From positions 368,212-432,211 of the forward strand of contig NZ_LMPJ01000009.1 in NCBI RefSeq assembly GCF_001424585.1: 64,000 nucleotides of DNA, given 5' to 3'. Under the pieces are notes generated by a model that was not told the DNA's origin, did no database searches, and saw only the letters and a program-made list of their open reading frames with translations. Shown here one piece after another: positions 34,382 through 42,442 of the stretch (positions are counted from its first letter, which is position 1; each line of letters starts with the position of its first letter). The translations under genes and the position numbers were made by a program. Source of the DNA: Chryseobacterium sp. Leaf180. Lineage in GTDB: Bacteria; Bacteroidota; Bacteroidia; Flavobacteriales; Weeksellaceae.

Positions 34382-36283
34382 ATGGAATCAAGCATAGCAA
34401 TGAATACACTTCTGTTTCTGGGCGTTGCCATCGTGATGGTTCCGCTGGCGAAGAAACTCGGGTTGAGCTCAGTGATCGGCTACATTTTTGGAGGTATAAT
34501 TATCGGTCCTTACGTTCTAAAACTCACTGGAGACGTTAATGACATTATGCATGCCAGTGAATTTGGAGTAATTATGCTTCTTTTTCTCGTAGGTCTGGAA
34601 CTCGAACCGCGCAAGTTCTGGGAAATGCGGAAGAAAATTATTGGACTTGGTTTAACACAGATGGCCTTGACGATTGTCATCTTATTTACAATTTTCATGA
34701 CGGTTGGCTGGTCTACCAATAAAGCTTTGGCGGTTGCAATGTGTTTTGCTCTTTCTTCTACAGCCATCGTTTTACAGACTTTACAGGAAAAAAACAGTTT
34801 CAAAACAGTTTCCGGTGAGGCGTCATTTTCTACCTTGCTTTTTCAGGATATTGCAGTAATTCCCATTCTTGCAATTCTTCCGCTTTTGGCGCATTATAAA
34901 GTAAAAACCAACGAGAACGAAGTGCAGGTTTTGATTCAGAAACTTCCTGAATGGCTGCAGGCTGGAACCGTACTTCTCGGCGTTGCCGTTCTCATTCTCC
35001 TAGGTAAATATGTTTTCGTGCCTTTCCTTCGCTACGTTTCCCGCGCGGGAATGCCAGAATTGCTTACGGCTTCTTCCCTATTTTTAGTGATTGGAGTTTC
35101 AGAATTAATGATTTCGATCGGACTTTCGCCGGCTCTCGGAGCATTTTTGGCAGGCGTAATGCTTGCCAACAGCGAATTTCGGCATGAGTTGGAAGCGCAG
35201 ATTGATCCTTTTAAAGGTTTGCTTCTCGCCGTTTTCTTTGTCAGCGTTGGTTCAACGATGAATTTTAAAGTCATTGCAGATGATGCTGTGTTTATTTTCT
35301 CAACGGTAATTACCGTTTTACTTGTTAAATTTATCGTCCTATACGCTATCGGGAAGTTTTACAAACTTGATAATCCCCAAAGTTTATTTTACGCTTTTGC
35401 GCTTTCCCAGGTCGGCGAATTTGCTTTCGTTTTAATTAATTATGCATCAGATTTATATCTTTTTGATACTAAATTAAATGCACAAATGATGGCTGTCACA
35501 GCAATCACAATGTGCATAACGCCGTTTTTACTGATTTTTAATGACAATGTTCTCACGCCGAGATTTATCAGAAAAATGCCTGATGAAGAAAGTGATTTCA
35601 GTATTCTCGACAGCGAAATCCGCAACAAAAAAATCATCATCGTCGGTTTTGGTCATTTTGGAAGCACTGTTGGAAGACTTTTAAAAGCAAATAAAGTGGC
35701 CGCTACTGTTCTTGACCGGGATGCAGACCGAGTGCAGTTGCTGAGAAGTTACGGCTTCAAAGTTTTTTATGGCGACGCGACGCGAATTCCCGTTTTGCGC
35801 GCTGCAGGAATTGATGATGCAGAAGTTCTACTACTCTGTCTTGATGCTCCTGATGACAATAAATTCGTTGCCGAGTATGTCCGCGAACACCATCCTAATA
35901 TTAAAATTTTCGTCCGCGCAAAAAATAGAATTGATGCGTACACCTATTTAAATAACGGTATCGATAATATTTACCGCGAAACTCTGGGAACTGCGGTCGA
36001 CATGGCGATCGACGTTCTTCACGAGACCGGAATGCGGAAATATTCTGCACGCCGAATGGGAAAACGTTTTATGGCAATCGATAAAGCCTCAATCCGCCGT
36101 CTCGCAAAGTCTGACAGCGATGAGGAAATGCGATTGTTCACCACACGCGAACTGCTTCAGCGTGAAGAAGATTTGCTGGCATTTGACAGCCTGAGTTTCG
36201 AGGTAAAAAACTGGGAAGAATCTCTGCCCGACGATGACGACGAGCAAGATTCAGATGATGAAATAGGTAAAAACAAAGCCTAG
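34382..36283 (+). CDS. KefB/KefC-like potassium/proton antiporter
   Basis: A 633-residue CPA2-family protein. An antiporter domain of about 12 helices (1-385) includes GYIFGGIIIGPYVL, the LFLVGLELEP region and FALSSTAIVL. A cytoplasmic RCK/KTN domain follows with the nucleotide loop IIIVGFGHFGSTVGRLL (about 418-434) and DRDADRVQLLRSYG. The acidic C-terminus ends with a run of Asp and Glu. It is directly coupled to the KefF-like gene. In the known system, glutathione adducts open the channel to acidify and protect the cell from electrophiles. Confidence 0.93.
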   Translation: MESSIAMNTLLFLGVAIVMVPLAKKLGLSSVIGYIFGGIIIGPYVLKLTGDVNDIMHASEFGVIMLLFLVGLELEPRKFWEMRKKIIGLGLTQMALTIVILFTIFMTVGWSTNKALAVAMCFALSSTAIVLQTLQEKNSFKTVSGEASFSTLLFQDIAVIPILAILPLLAHYKVKTNENEVQVLIQKLPEWLQAGTVLLGVAVLILLGKYVFVPFLRYVSRAGMPELLTASSLFLVIGVSELMISIGLSPALGAFLAGVMLANSEFRHELEAQIDPFKGLLLAVFFVSVGSTMNFKVIADDAVFIFSTVITVLLVKFIVLYAIGKFYKLDNPQSLFYAFALSQVGEFAFVLINYASDLYLFDTKLNAQMMAVTAITMCITPFLLIFNDNVLTPRFIRKMPDEESDFSILDSEIRNKKIIIVGFGHFGSTVGRLLKANKVAATVLDRDADRVQLLRSYGFKVFYGDATRIPVLRAAGIDDAEVLLLCLDAPDDNKFVAEYVREHHPNIKIFVRAKNRIDAYTYLNNGIDNIYRETLGTAVDMAIDVLHETGMRKYSARRMGKRFMAIDKASIRRLAKSDSDEEMRLFTTRELLQREEDLLAFDSLSFEVKNWEESLPDDDDEQDSDDEIGKNKA

Positions 36284-36284
36284 A

Positions 36285-37085
36285 TTATTCTACGCTGACA
36301 CTTCCACCACTACTTTCCTGCTTCTGTACGGCAACAGAATTGCCGCTTCGGTAAGCATTAATGCTCGCTCCGGAACTTGAAGTGGCATTGAGTTTTTCAG
36401 TAACAGTAATTTCAAGACTCGATCCGCTTGATGCGTCAGCTTTCAGTTCACGAACCGTAACATCTTTACCGGAAAGACTGCTGCCGGAAGAAAGTAGAAT
36501 ATCTGCTTTTTTAGATTTTCCTTTAATGTCAAGACTGGAGCCGGATGATGCATCAATTTTAAGATCATTCGACCAGATTTTTCCTTCAAAACTGCTGGAG
36601 CTGGAAAGGTCGATTTCCATATCGTTTGCTTCAATATCTCCCGAAAAAGATGATCCGCTGGAAAGATCAATATCCGTTTTATCCTGTGTGAATTTATCTT
36701 TAAGTGTAATACTTGCTGCTGAGTTGGCTTTAATTTTATCGAAATCTTTAGCGTAAATCATTGCTTTCACTTTCGCATTATTCATGATGCGGATGCCCCT
36801 TTTGTAATGAATGTAGACTTTGTCACCTTCCATCTCCACTAAAATTTCATCAATCAGATCAGATGGTGCAGTAATAACCACTTTCTCCGTATCAGATTTA
36901 ATAATCTCCGCTTCTATCGATTGTGAAACTTCAATTTCGTCAAAATTTCCGGGAAATTCGCGCTCTTTCATCGAGCCTAAATCTTTCGTCGTCACATCCG
37001 GAAGCCATTGTGGTTTTTCTGCGTTGTCTTTGCACGAACTGAGAAATAATACGGCAGAAAAAAGGAATAGAGAATGTCTTTTCAT
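36285..37085 (-). CDS. DUF2807 (head GIN) lipoprotein with Ser-Gly repeats
   Basis: A 266-residue lipoprotein (lipobox LFLSSC, Cys18). The body is a repetitive beta structure of the head-GIN/DUF2807 family, with recurring SSGSS or SSSSS turns about every 18-22 residues (DLSSGSSFSGD, DLSSSSSFEGK, DASSGSSLDIK, LLSSGSSLSGK, DASSGSSLEIT, ATSSSGASINA). This suggests a small beta-helix. It is probably an envelope protein of unknown role. It ends one base from the KefC-like stop. Confidence 0.88.
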   Translation of the reverse strand: MKRHSLFLFSAVLFLSSCKDNAEKPQWLPDVTTKDLGSMKEREFPGNFDEIEVSQSIEAEIIKSDTEKVVITAPSDLIDEILVEMEGDKVYIHYKRGIRIMNNAKVKAMIYAKDFDKIKANSAASITLKDKFTQDKTDIDLSSGSSFSGDIEANDMEIDLSSSSSFEGKIWSNDLKIDASSGSSLDIKGKSKKADILLSSGSSLSGKDVTVRELKADASSGSSLEITVTEKLNATSSSGASINAYRSGNSVAVQKQESSGGSVSVE

Positions 37086-37172
37086 AGCTAAGTTTTAAAG
37101 TTTTAATATCTTTACTAAAGTATGAATTTTGCAGGGACCGTTTCTGCAAAACTTTTTTTTAAAATAAAATTT

Positions 37173-39317
37173 ATGAAAAATATTTCCGCTGCGTTTTTGA
37201 TTTCAGCGCTGGCACTCAATCAATCCTGTACCACGACTATGAAGACGACACCGATTTCCACAGAAATTCCACAGCCAGACGCTGCTTTGGCAAACAATCC
37301 GCTGCTGATGAAAAGCAATCTTCAGTACGAAGCGCCAGAATTTGATAAAATTAAAGATGAGCATTTTAAACCTGCTTTTGATTTTGGTCTGAAACAACAC
37401 GACGCCGAAATCCTGCAGATCGCGAACAATTCAGCTAAACCAACCTTCGAAAATACTTTGGTGGCTCTCGAAAAAAGCGGACAGAATCTGAAACGCGCCA
37501 CCATCATCTTCGGAAACCTCACGAGCGCAAATACGAACCCTATTTTGCAGGCTTTAGATGAAGAATATGCTCCCATTTTCGCGGCACATCAGGATAAAAT
37601 GATGCTTAATGAAAATCTTTATAACCGCATAAAAGCTATTCCGGAAAGCGGTTTGGATGCTGAAAGTAAAAAACTGCTGCAGTTTTACAAACAAAATTTT
37701 GAAATTGCCGGCGCCAATCTTTCTGCTGCAGATAAAGAAAAATTAAAGCAGATCAATCAGGAGCTTGCATCACTTTCTACGCAATATTCAAACAAACTTC
37801 TTGCAGCCAGAAAACAGGGCGGTGTTTTCTTTACCGATGCCAAAGAACTCGACGGACTTTCTGCCGACGAAATTGCCGCTGCTGCCAACGATGCAAAAAA
37901 CGCAGGAAAAGCCGGACAGTATTTACTTGCACTCCAGAATACGACGCAGCAACCTTTGCTTCAGAATCTGAAAAACCGCGCAACACGCGAAAAACTTTTT
38001 AATGCTTCTTGGACACGTGCAGAAAAAGACGATCAAAATGACACCCGCGAAACCATTGAAAAACTTGCTGCTTTACGGCTGAGAAAAGCGCAGACTTTAG
38101 GCAAAAAAAGCTATGCTGACTGGAAACTCCAGGATCAGATGGCGAAAAATCCTGAAGCGGCAGTGAAGCTTATGAACCAACTAGCGACGCCTGCTGTGGA
38201 AACCGCAAAACGCGAAGAAAAGGATATTCAGGCTTTGATTGACAGACAGAAAGGCGGTTTCACAGTGCAGCCTTGGGACTGGAATTTTTACGCTGAGCAG
38301 GTTCGGAAAGAAAAATTTGACCTTGATGAAAATGAAATTAAACCCTATTTTGAAATCACGACAGTTTTGGAAAAAGGCGTTTTCTTCGCTGCAGAGAAAT
38401 TTTACGGCTTGAAATTTAAGAAAAGAACCGATCTTCCGGTGTATCATCCGGATGTGGTTACCTACGAAGTCTTTGATCAAGACGGAAAATCGCTCGCCAT
38501 TTATTACCTCGATTTTTACACCCGGGATTCTAAAAACGGTGGCGCGTGGATGAGCAATTTTGTGGAGCAGTCGTATCTTTTAGGTACAAAACCTGTGATC
38601 GTAAACTGCTACAATTACCAGAAACCCGCTGCCGGAAAACCTTCTCTGATCAGTTTTGATGATGTTACAACGATCTTCCATGAGTTTGGGCACAGCATTC
38701 ACGGAATGTTTGCCAGCCAAAAATACCCATCACTTTCCGGGACAAGTGTGCCGCGCGATTTTGTAGAATTTCCTTCGCAGATCAATGAGCACTGGGCGCT
38801 CGACCCTGTGGTTTTAAAAAACTACGCGCTTCATTACAAAACACAGAAACCGATTCCGCAGGCTTTAGTTGATAAGATTAAAAAAGCTTCTACCTTCAAT
38901 CAGGGTTACGCAACGACTGAACTCGTTTCTGCAGCAGCGCTCGATATGGACTGGCATTCGGTGACAAGCGACAGTCAGCTTCTGCCGGTTTTAGATTTTG
39001 AAAAACAGTCTTTGGCAAAGCACGGTTTCACACTAGCGACCGTTCCGCCGAGATATCATACGCCCTATTTTGCACACATCTGGGGTGGCGGATATTCGGC
39101 AGGTTACTACGCCTATCTTTGGTCTGAAACACTCGACAGCGATGCATGGGAGTGGATTATGAATAATGGCGGACTTACCAGAGCAAATGGAGACCGATTC
39201 CGAAAATACATTCTTTCGGTAGGCAATTCGGTGGATTTGAATCAGGCATTCCGTGATTTTACGGGCCACGATCCAGATATCAAACCGTTGCTGAGAAACA
39301 GAGGTTTTATTAAATAA
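37173..39317 (+). CDS. M3 family peptidyl-dipeptidase (Dcp-like) lipoprotein
   Basis: A 714-residue zinc peptidase. The ATG at 37173 gives an N-terminal signal with a probable lipid-attached Cys (LALNQSC). The long helical N-terminal part is followed by the thimet/Dcp core: the HEFGHSIHGMF helix (HExxH) near residue 505, WGGGYSAGYYAYLWSE near residue 640, and the C-terminal GHDPDIKPLLRNRGF. Dcp removes C-terminal dipeptides. An exported, lipid-linked form is common in Bacteroidota. Confidence 0.93.
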   Translation: MKNISAAFLISALALNQSCTTTMKTTPISTEIPQPDAALANNPLLMKSNLQYEAPEFDKIKDEHFKPAFDFGLKQHDAEILQIANNSAKPTFENTLVALEKSGQNLKRATIIFGNLTSANTNPILQALDEEYAPIFAAHQDKMMLNENLYNRIKAIPESGLDAESKKLLQFYKQNFEIAGANLSAADKEKLKQINQELASLSTQYSNKLLAARKQGGVFFTDAKELDGLSADEIAAAANDAKNAGKAGQYLLALQNTTQQPLLQNLKNRATREKLFNASWTRAEKDDQNDTRETIEKLAALRLRKAQTLGKKSYADWKLQDQMAKNPEAAVKLMNQLATPAVETAKREEKDIQALIDRQKGGFTVQPWDWNFYAEQVRKEKFDLDENEIKPYFEITTVLEKGVFFAAEKFYGLKFKKRTDLPVYHPDVVTYEVFDQDGKSLAIYYLDFYTRDSKNGGAWMSNFVEQSYLLGTKPVIVNCYNYQKPAAGKPSLISFDDVTTIFHEFGHSIHGMFASQKYPSLSGTSVPRDFVEFPSQINEHWALDPVVLKNYALHYKTQKPIPQALVDKIKKASTFNQGYATTELVSAAALDMDWHSVTSDSQLLPVLDFEKQSLAKHGFTLATVPPRYHTPYFAHIWGGGYSAGYYAYLWSETLDSDAWEWIMNNGGLTRANGDRFRKYILSVGNSVDLNQAFRDFTGHDPDIKPLLRNRGFIK

Positions 39318-39327
39318 TATCTTTTTC

Positions 39328-40161
39328 ATGATATCAAATACTGGAGCAAAGGTTTCAATCTTTATATTAGTCATTATTCTGACATCTTTTTCGTTTAAAA
39401 ATAAAAGATTTCAAAATATTAATACACCCACTCATCATATTAAATCTGACACAATATCGGATTCGCTAAAAATCGAAATGGCGAAATATTGGGAAGAGGA
39501 AAAAAAATATTGGACATCACTTTGCGAAAAAGAAACCAAGAAAGCACAAAAAGATATTCTAAATAATGAATTAACATATGTCAACATTTCATGGAATCAA
39601 AATAATAAAGAGTTTTATAATTTATTAAAAGAAAATAATATTAAAGTAGATTCTGCATTACATTATTGTCTTGCTCCTGGTGAATTGCAACATTGCTATG
39701 CTAAGTTGATGGAAAATGAAATCAGCAAAAGATTTGGTCATAAATTCATAGATTCCTTAAGGTTACTTGCACAGAAACAGTATGTAAAAAATAATCCAAA
39801 TAGAATTTTCACATTTATGGAATGTGATTATATCTCAAGATATCCAAATGATAATAATAAAAAAGATCTTTCAAAAAAAAGTATTAAAGATTTTTGGAGC
39901 AATGTGAGCTACCCGGAAGATTTTGAATTCAAAAAAGAAGTGTCATATTCTTATATGAGTGCAGCTTTTGTCATCTATAAAACCGGAGAAATATCAGATC
40001 TAAAAATTGATCTCTACTTCCAGAATAAAAAAAATTATAAATATTCTTCATACTTCACTAATCATCTTAAACAATTTGTTCAAAATACGAAATGGGTTCC
40101 TGCAACCAGCTTAGGAACAAAAGTAAACAGTGAGATGGACTTAACAATACACTTTAAATAA
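39328..40161 (+). CDS. Hypothetical AT-rich orphan with TonB-C-like end
   Basis: A 277-residue protein with an N-terminal hydrophobic helix (FILVIILTSFSF, about 10-21) and a charged, Lys-rich helical region. The last 75 residues (AAFVIYKTGEISDLKIDLYF, then TKWVPATSLGTKVNSEMDL) resemble the strand pattern of TonB C-terminal-like domains, but this is weak. Its codons are visibly richer in A and T than those of its neighbours, which suggests recent acquisition or weak selection. No function assigned. Confidence 0.6.
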   Translation: MISNTGAKVSIFILVIILTSFSFKNKRFQNINTPTHHIKSDTISDSLKIEMAKYWEEEKKYWTSLCEKETKKAQKDILNNELTYVNISWNQNNKEFYNLLKENNIKVDSALHYCLAPGELQHCYAKLMENEISKRFGHKFIDSLRLLAQKQYVKNNPNRIFTFMECDYISRYPNDNNKKDLSKKSIKDFWSNVSYPEDFEFKKEVSYSYMSAAFVIYKTGEISDLKIDLYFQNKKNYKYSSYFTNHLKQFVQNTKWVPATSLGTKVNSEMDLTIHFK

Positions 40162-40170
40162 CCATTAATT

Positions 40171-40593
40171 ATGAAAAAATTAATTATCACGTCGCTGATC
40201 GTTGCATTTGGCAGCATTTCGGCACAGAAAGCAAAACCTCAAAGCAATAAAATCGATCCTAAACTGGTGGGAATGTGGAAGGGTGGCGAAAAAGACCAGC
40301 AAATAGCAGGAATGGAGAAACTTTGGGTAATGGACAGAAGAGCCGACGGCACTTTTGCCTTAATTTTCACCACTGTTGAAAACTGCGAAGTTGAACAGCA
40401 TGTAGAAAAAGGACAATGGTGGATTGAAAACGGAGAATTTCACGAGCTGCATTTTGTTACAGGAAGCACCGATGTTTATGCTTACACCGTTCTCGATGAC
40501 TCACACATAAAATTTAAATCGAAATCGCAGACAATGGATATGGCAAACAAAGATTATTCTTTTGTTGACACAAAAATCGAAGACGGAGATTAG
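40171..40593 (+). CDS. Small secreted protein, function unknown
   Basis: A 140-residue protein with a signal peptide (KKLIITSLIVAFGSISAQ). The mature part has the look of a small lipocalin-like beta barrel (KLVGMWKGGEKDQQ, RRADGTFALIFTT, KGQWWIENGEFHELHF, YAYTVLDDSHIKFKS). It is 9 bp after the AT-rich gene. No specific ligand or activity can be read. Confidence 0.7.
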   Translation: MKKLIITSLIVAFGSISAQKAKPQSNKIDPKLVGMWKGGEKDQQIAGMEKLWVMDRRADGTFALIFTTVENCEVEQHVEKGQWWIENGEFHELHFVTGSTDVYAYTVLDDSHIKFKSKSQTMDMANKDYSFVDTKIEDGD

Positions 40594-40640
40594 AAATTAC
40601 AAAGGCATTCTCACAGATGCTTTTCTTAAAATCAAAAACT

Positions 40641-41018
40641 ATGAACTGCCCTTGCTGCTCCGGGAAAAGCTACGAAGACTGTTGCCAACCTTTTCATCTC
40701 AGAGAAAAATTTCCTCAGACTGCCGAATCGCTGATGCGTTCGCGGTTTTCGGCTTTTGCTTTGCCGAATGGTGCCTATTTAATGGAAACCACATTGCCGG
40801 AAAAAAGGAAATTTCACGATCAGGATGAACTTCAAAACTGGGGAGAAAGTAATAGCTGGAAGCGTCTTGAAATAATTAAAAAACCTGCCGAAAATATGGT
40901 ACAGTTTAAAGCATATTACACCGATGAAAATGGCGTAGCGCAGATTCATCACGAACTTTCTTTATTTAAAAAAGTGGATAAACGATGGTTTTATGTAAGC
41001 GGTGAGTTTTTAGATTAA
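40641..41018 (+). CDS. YchJ-like SEC-C motif protein
   Basis: A 125-residue protein of the UPF0225/YchJ family: an N-terminal zinc-binding SEC-C motif (NCPCCSGKSYEDCCQPFH), then an NTF2-like domain with AESLMRSRFSAFALPNGAYL and SWKRLEIIKK. The ATG at 40641 is chosen because family members start directly at the zinc motif; an ATG eight codons upstream is the alternative. Function unknown. Confidence 0.88.
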   Translation: MNCPCCSGKSYEDCCQPFHLREKFPQTAESLMRSRFSAFALPNGAYLMETTLPEKRKFHDQDELQNWGESNSWKRLEIIKKPAENMVQFKAYYTDENGVAQIHHELSLFKKVDKRWFYVSGEFLD

Positions 41019-41070
41019 ATAATTTTTAAACTGAATTAAAAACATTTATAAGACTTTTAAACAAAAAAAT

Positions 41071-41092
41071 GTCCGGCTAATAAAAACCGGAC
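41071..41092. terminator. Bidirectional terminator
   Basis: GTCCGG (41071-41076) pairs with CCGGAC (41087-41092), with A residues on one side and seven T residues on the other, between convergent genes. Confidence 0.8.
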
Positions 41093-41116
41093 TTTTTTTA
41101 TGTCTTAGAACCTTAA

Positions 41117-41617
41117 TTAATGAGCTTCGTTTCCATCGATGCCGTGTGCATGACCGTGCTCCAGCTCTTCTTCTGTTGCAGGTCTTGTATTCAGTATTTC
41201 AACCTGAAAATCCAGAGTTTTACCGGCCATCGGATGATTAAGATCAGCCAATACTGCTTCCGGCGTAACTTCTACCACAAACGCCTGAAAATTGTTTCCG
41301 TTATCGTCAGACAAAGGCAAAATCGCTCCAACCGGTGGCACTCCTGCTTCGTCAAACATTTCCAAAGGCAGCTGCGCGATAGAATCTTCGTGTCTTTCGC
41401 CGTACGCTTCTTCCGGCTTGATGGTGAAAGACGCTTTGTCCCCAGCCTTCATCCCGTGAATATTTTCTTCAAATTTTGGAATCATCATTCCCATTCCGTA
41501 TAAAAAAGTAAGCGGATTTTCTGCTGTCGTTTCTTCTACCAGAACCTTTTGGCCATCTTCTTCGATGGTGTGCAGGATGTAACTTACCGCTACTACATGC
41601 TTGTTGTCTATTGTCAT
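41117..41617 (-). CDS. SlyD-like FKBP-type peptidyl-prolyl isomerase
   Basis: A 166-residue protein with a split FKBP domain around an inserted chaperone flap, as in SlyD: VAVSYILHTIEEDGQ, FLYGMGMMIPKFEENIHGMKAGD, TIKPEEAYGERHED, then DLNHPMAGKTLDFQVEI. The tail HGHAHGIDGNEAH is His-rich, like the nickel-binding tail of SlyD but much shorter. It assists folding and may bind metal. A TATCTTTG box is 37 bp upstream. Confidence 0.92.
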   Translation of the reverse strand: MTIDNKHVVAVSYILHTIEEDGQKVLVEETTAENPLTFLYGMGMMIPKFEENIHGMKAGDKASFTIKPEEAYGERHEDSIAQLPLEMFDEAGVPPVGAILPLSDDNGNNFQAFVVEVTPEAVLADLNHPMAGKTLDFQVEILNTRPATEEELEHGHAHGIDGNEAH

Positions 41618-41654
41618 AAAGTATAGTTTGCCGGGCCGCAGCGCCGATTTTCCA

Positions 41655-41662
41655 CAAAGATA
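41655..41662 (-). promoter_or_regulatory. -7 box of the SlyD-like gene
   Basis: Minus-strand TATCTTTG, 37 bp before the ATG, just outside the stop of the VF530 gene. Confidence 0.5.
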
Positions 41663-41697
41663 ATAAAAATGGCTTTACCTCTGTTTTGCCGGAATTC

Positions 41698-41940
41698 TTA
41701 AATCCCGCCGTCGCGTTTTTTCTGTCTCAAAACAAAAAGGTACAGGCTTTCTACCTTGGCTCTTGCCCAGTCGGTTTTTCTGAGGAATTTCAGAGACGAA
41801 CTGATGCTTGGATTATCAGTAAAACATTTGATGCTGATCTGCTCGCTCAGCTTTTCAAAACCACCGTAATATTCCACCAGCTCTTCCAAAATAGCGTCCA
41901 GCCTTTTGCCATGCAGAGGATCTTTAGATTGATGTTCCAT
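41698..41940 (-). CDS. VF530 family DNA-binding protein
   Basis: An 80-residue protein matching the VF530/DUF2132 family: DPLHGKRLDAILEELVEYY, the segment CFTDNPSISSSLKFLRKT, and WARAKVESLYL. The family has a small helical fold reported to bind DNA; the physiological role is not known. A TAATTTTG box ends 4 bp before the ATG, so the transcript may be leaderless. Confidence 0.88.
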   Translation of the reverse strand: MEHQSKDPLHGKRLDAILEELVEYYGGFEKLSEQISIKCFTDNPSISSSLKFLRKTDWARAKVESLYLFVLRQKKRDGGI

Positions 41941-41944
41941 GCCG

Positions 41945-41952
41945 CAAAATTA
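41945..41952 (-). promoter_or_regulatory. -7 box of the VF530 gene
   Basis: Minus-strand TAATTTTG, only 4 bp before the ATG. Confidence 0.5.
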
Positions 41953-41970
41953 AAGATAAAATTGCATTTT

Positions 41971-42201
41971 GTTGCAAACAGGCTTGTTTTAAACCAACGG
42001 AGGACTGCGGAATTTACAAACAGTGTTGTTTTAAAAAAAAGTATTCCGCTTGTTGTCCCAAACAGTATTAAAACAAACCAACTGCAACTGCGTTTTGTTA
42101 CAAACAGAGTTGTTTTAAACAAACTGCAAACTCCGGAAGTCTCCAGCAGATTGTTTGGAACCAACGGAGATCGCCGGAAGTTACAAATAGGGTTGTTTTA
42201 A
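41971..42201. repeat. Degenerate 22-bp repeat array (AAACAG-GTTGTTTTAA)
   Basis: Four units match GTTACAAACAG followed by nGTTGTTTTAA: 41971-41992, 42013-42034, 42097-42118 and 42180-42201. Spacers share ACCAACGGAG and TGCGGAA or CCGGAAG words. An inverted half-unit sits at 42061-42077. The array fills most of the 328-bp gap between the VF530 gene and the small basic gene; the rest is AT-rich with a possible TAATTTTA promoter box near 42216. Frames open across it look like by-products of the repeat. Confidence 0.7.
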
Positions 42202-42268
42202 TGAAATGTATGCCTTAATTTTATCCGTAAAGGCTTTTGTAAAATAAAAGCCCTGAAAAAAATTAAAA

Positions 42269-42442
42269 ATGAGCAGAAATACCGACGCCAATAAAAAAAT
42301 TCACAATAAAAAAGTGGCTGACAAGAAGCGTAAAATTCTGGAAGCCGAGCAGAAAAGGAAAAACCGCCTTAAAGAAATGCGTCAGAATACCCTTAATAAA
42401 CAGGCTGCCGAACAGCAAAATGAAGTTTCAGAAAATGATTAA
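42269..42442 (+). CDS. Small basic protein (57 residues) upstream of sbcD
   Basis: ATG at 42269, stop TAA at 42440-42442. The product is 57 residues, very rich in Lys, Arg, Gln, Asn and Glu, and predicted as one long helix (NKKVADKKRKILEAEQKRK, then RLKEMRQNTLNKQAAEQQ). The start is preceded by an A-rich stretch, as usual in this genome. Its stop overlaps the sbcD start by 8 bp, which supports translation and coupling. No known family is recognised; it might bind nucleic acid. Confidence 0.6.
   Translation: MSRNTDANKKIHNKKVADKKRKILEAEQKRKNRLKEMRQNTLNKQAAEQQNEVSEND

Noticed and set aside
41847-42164. Minus-strand open frame across the repeat array between VF530 and sbcD
   Set aside because: It overlaps VF530 in another frame and its peptide merely reflects the DNA repeat.
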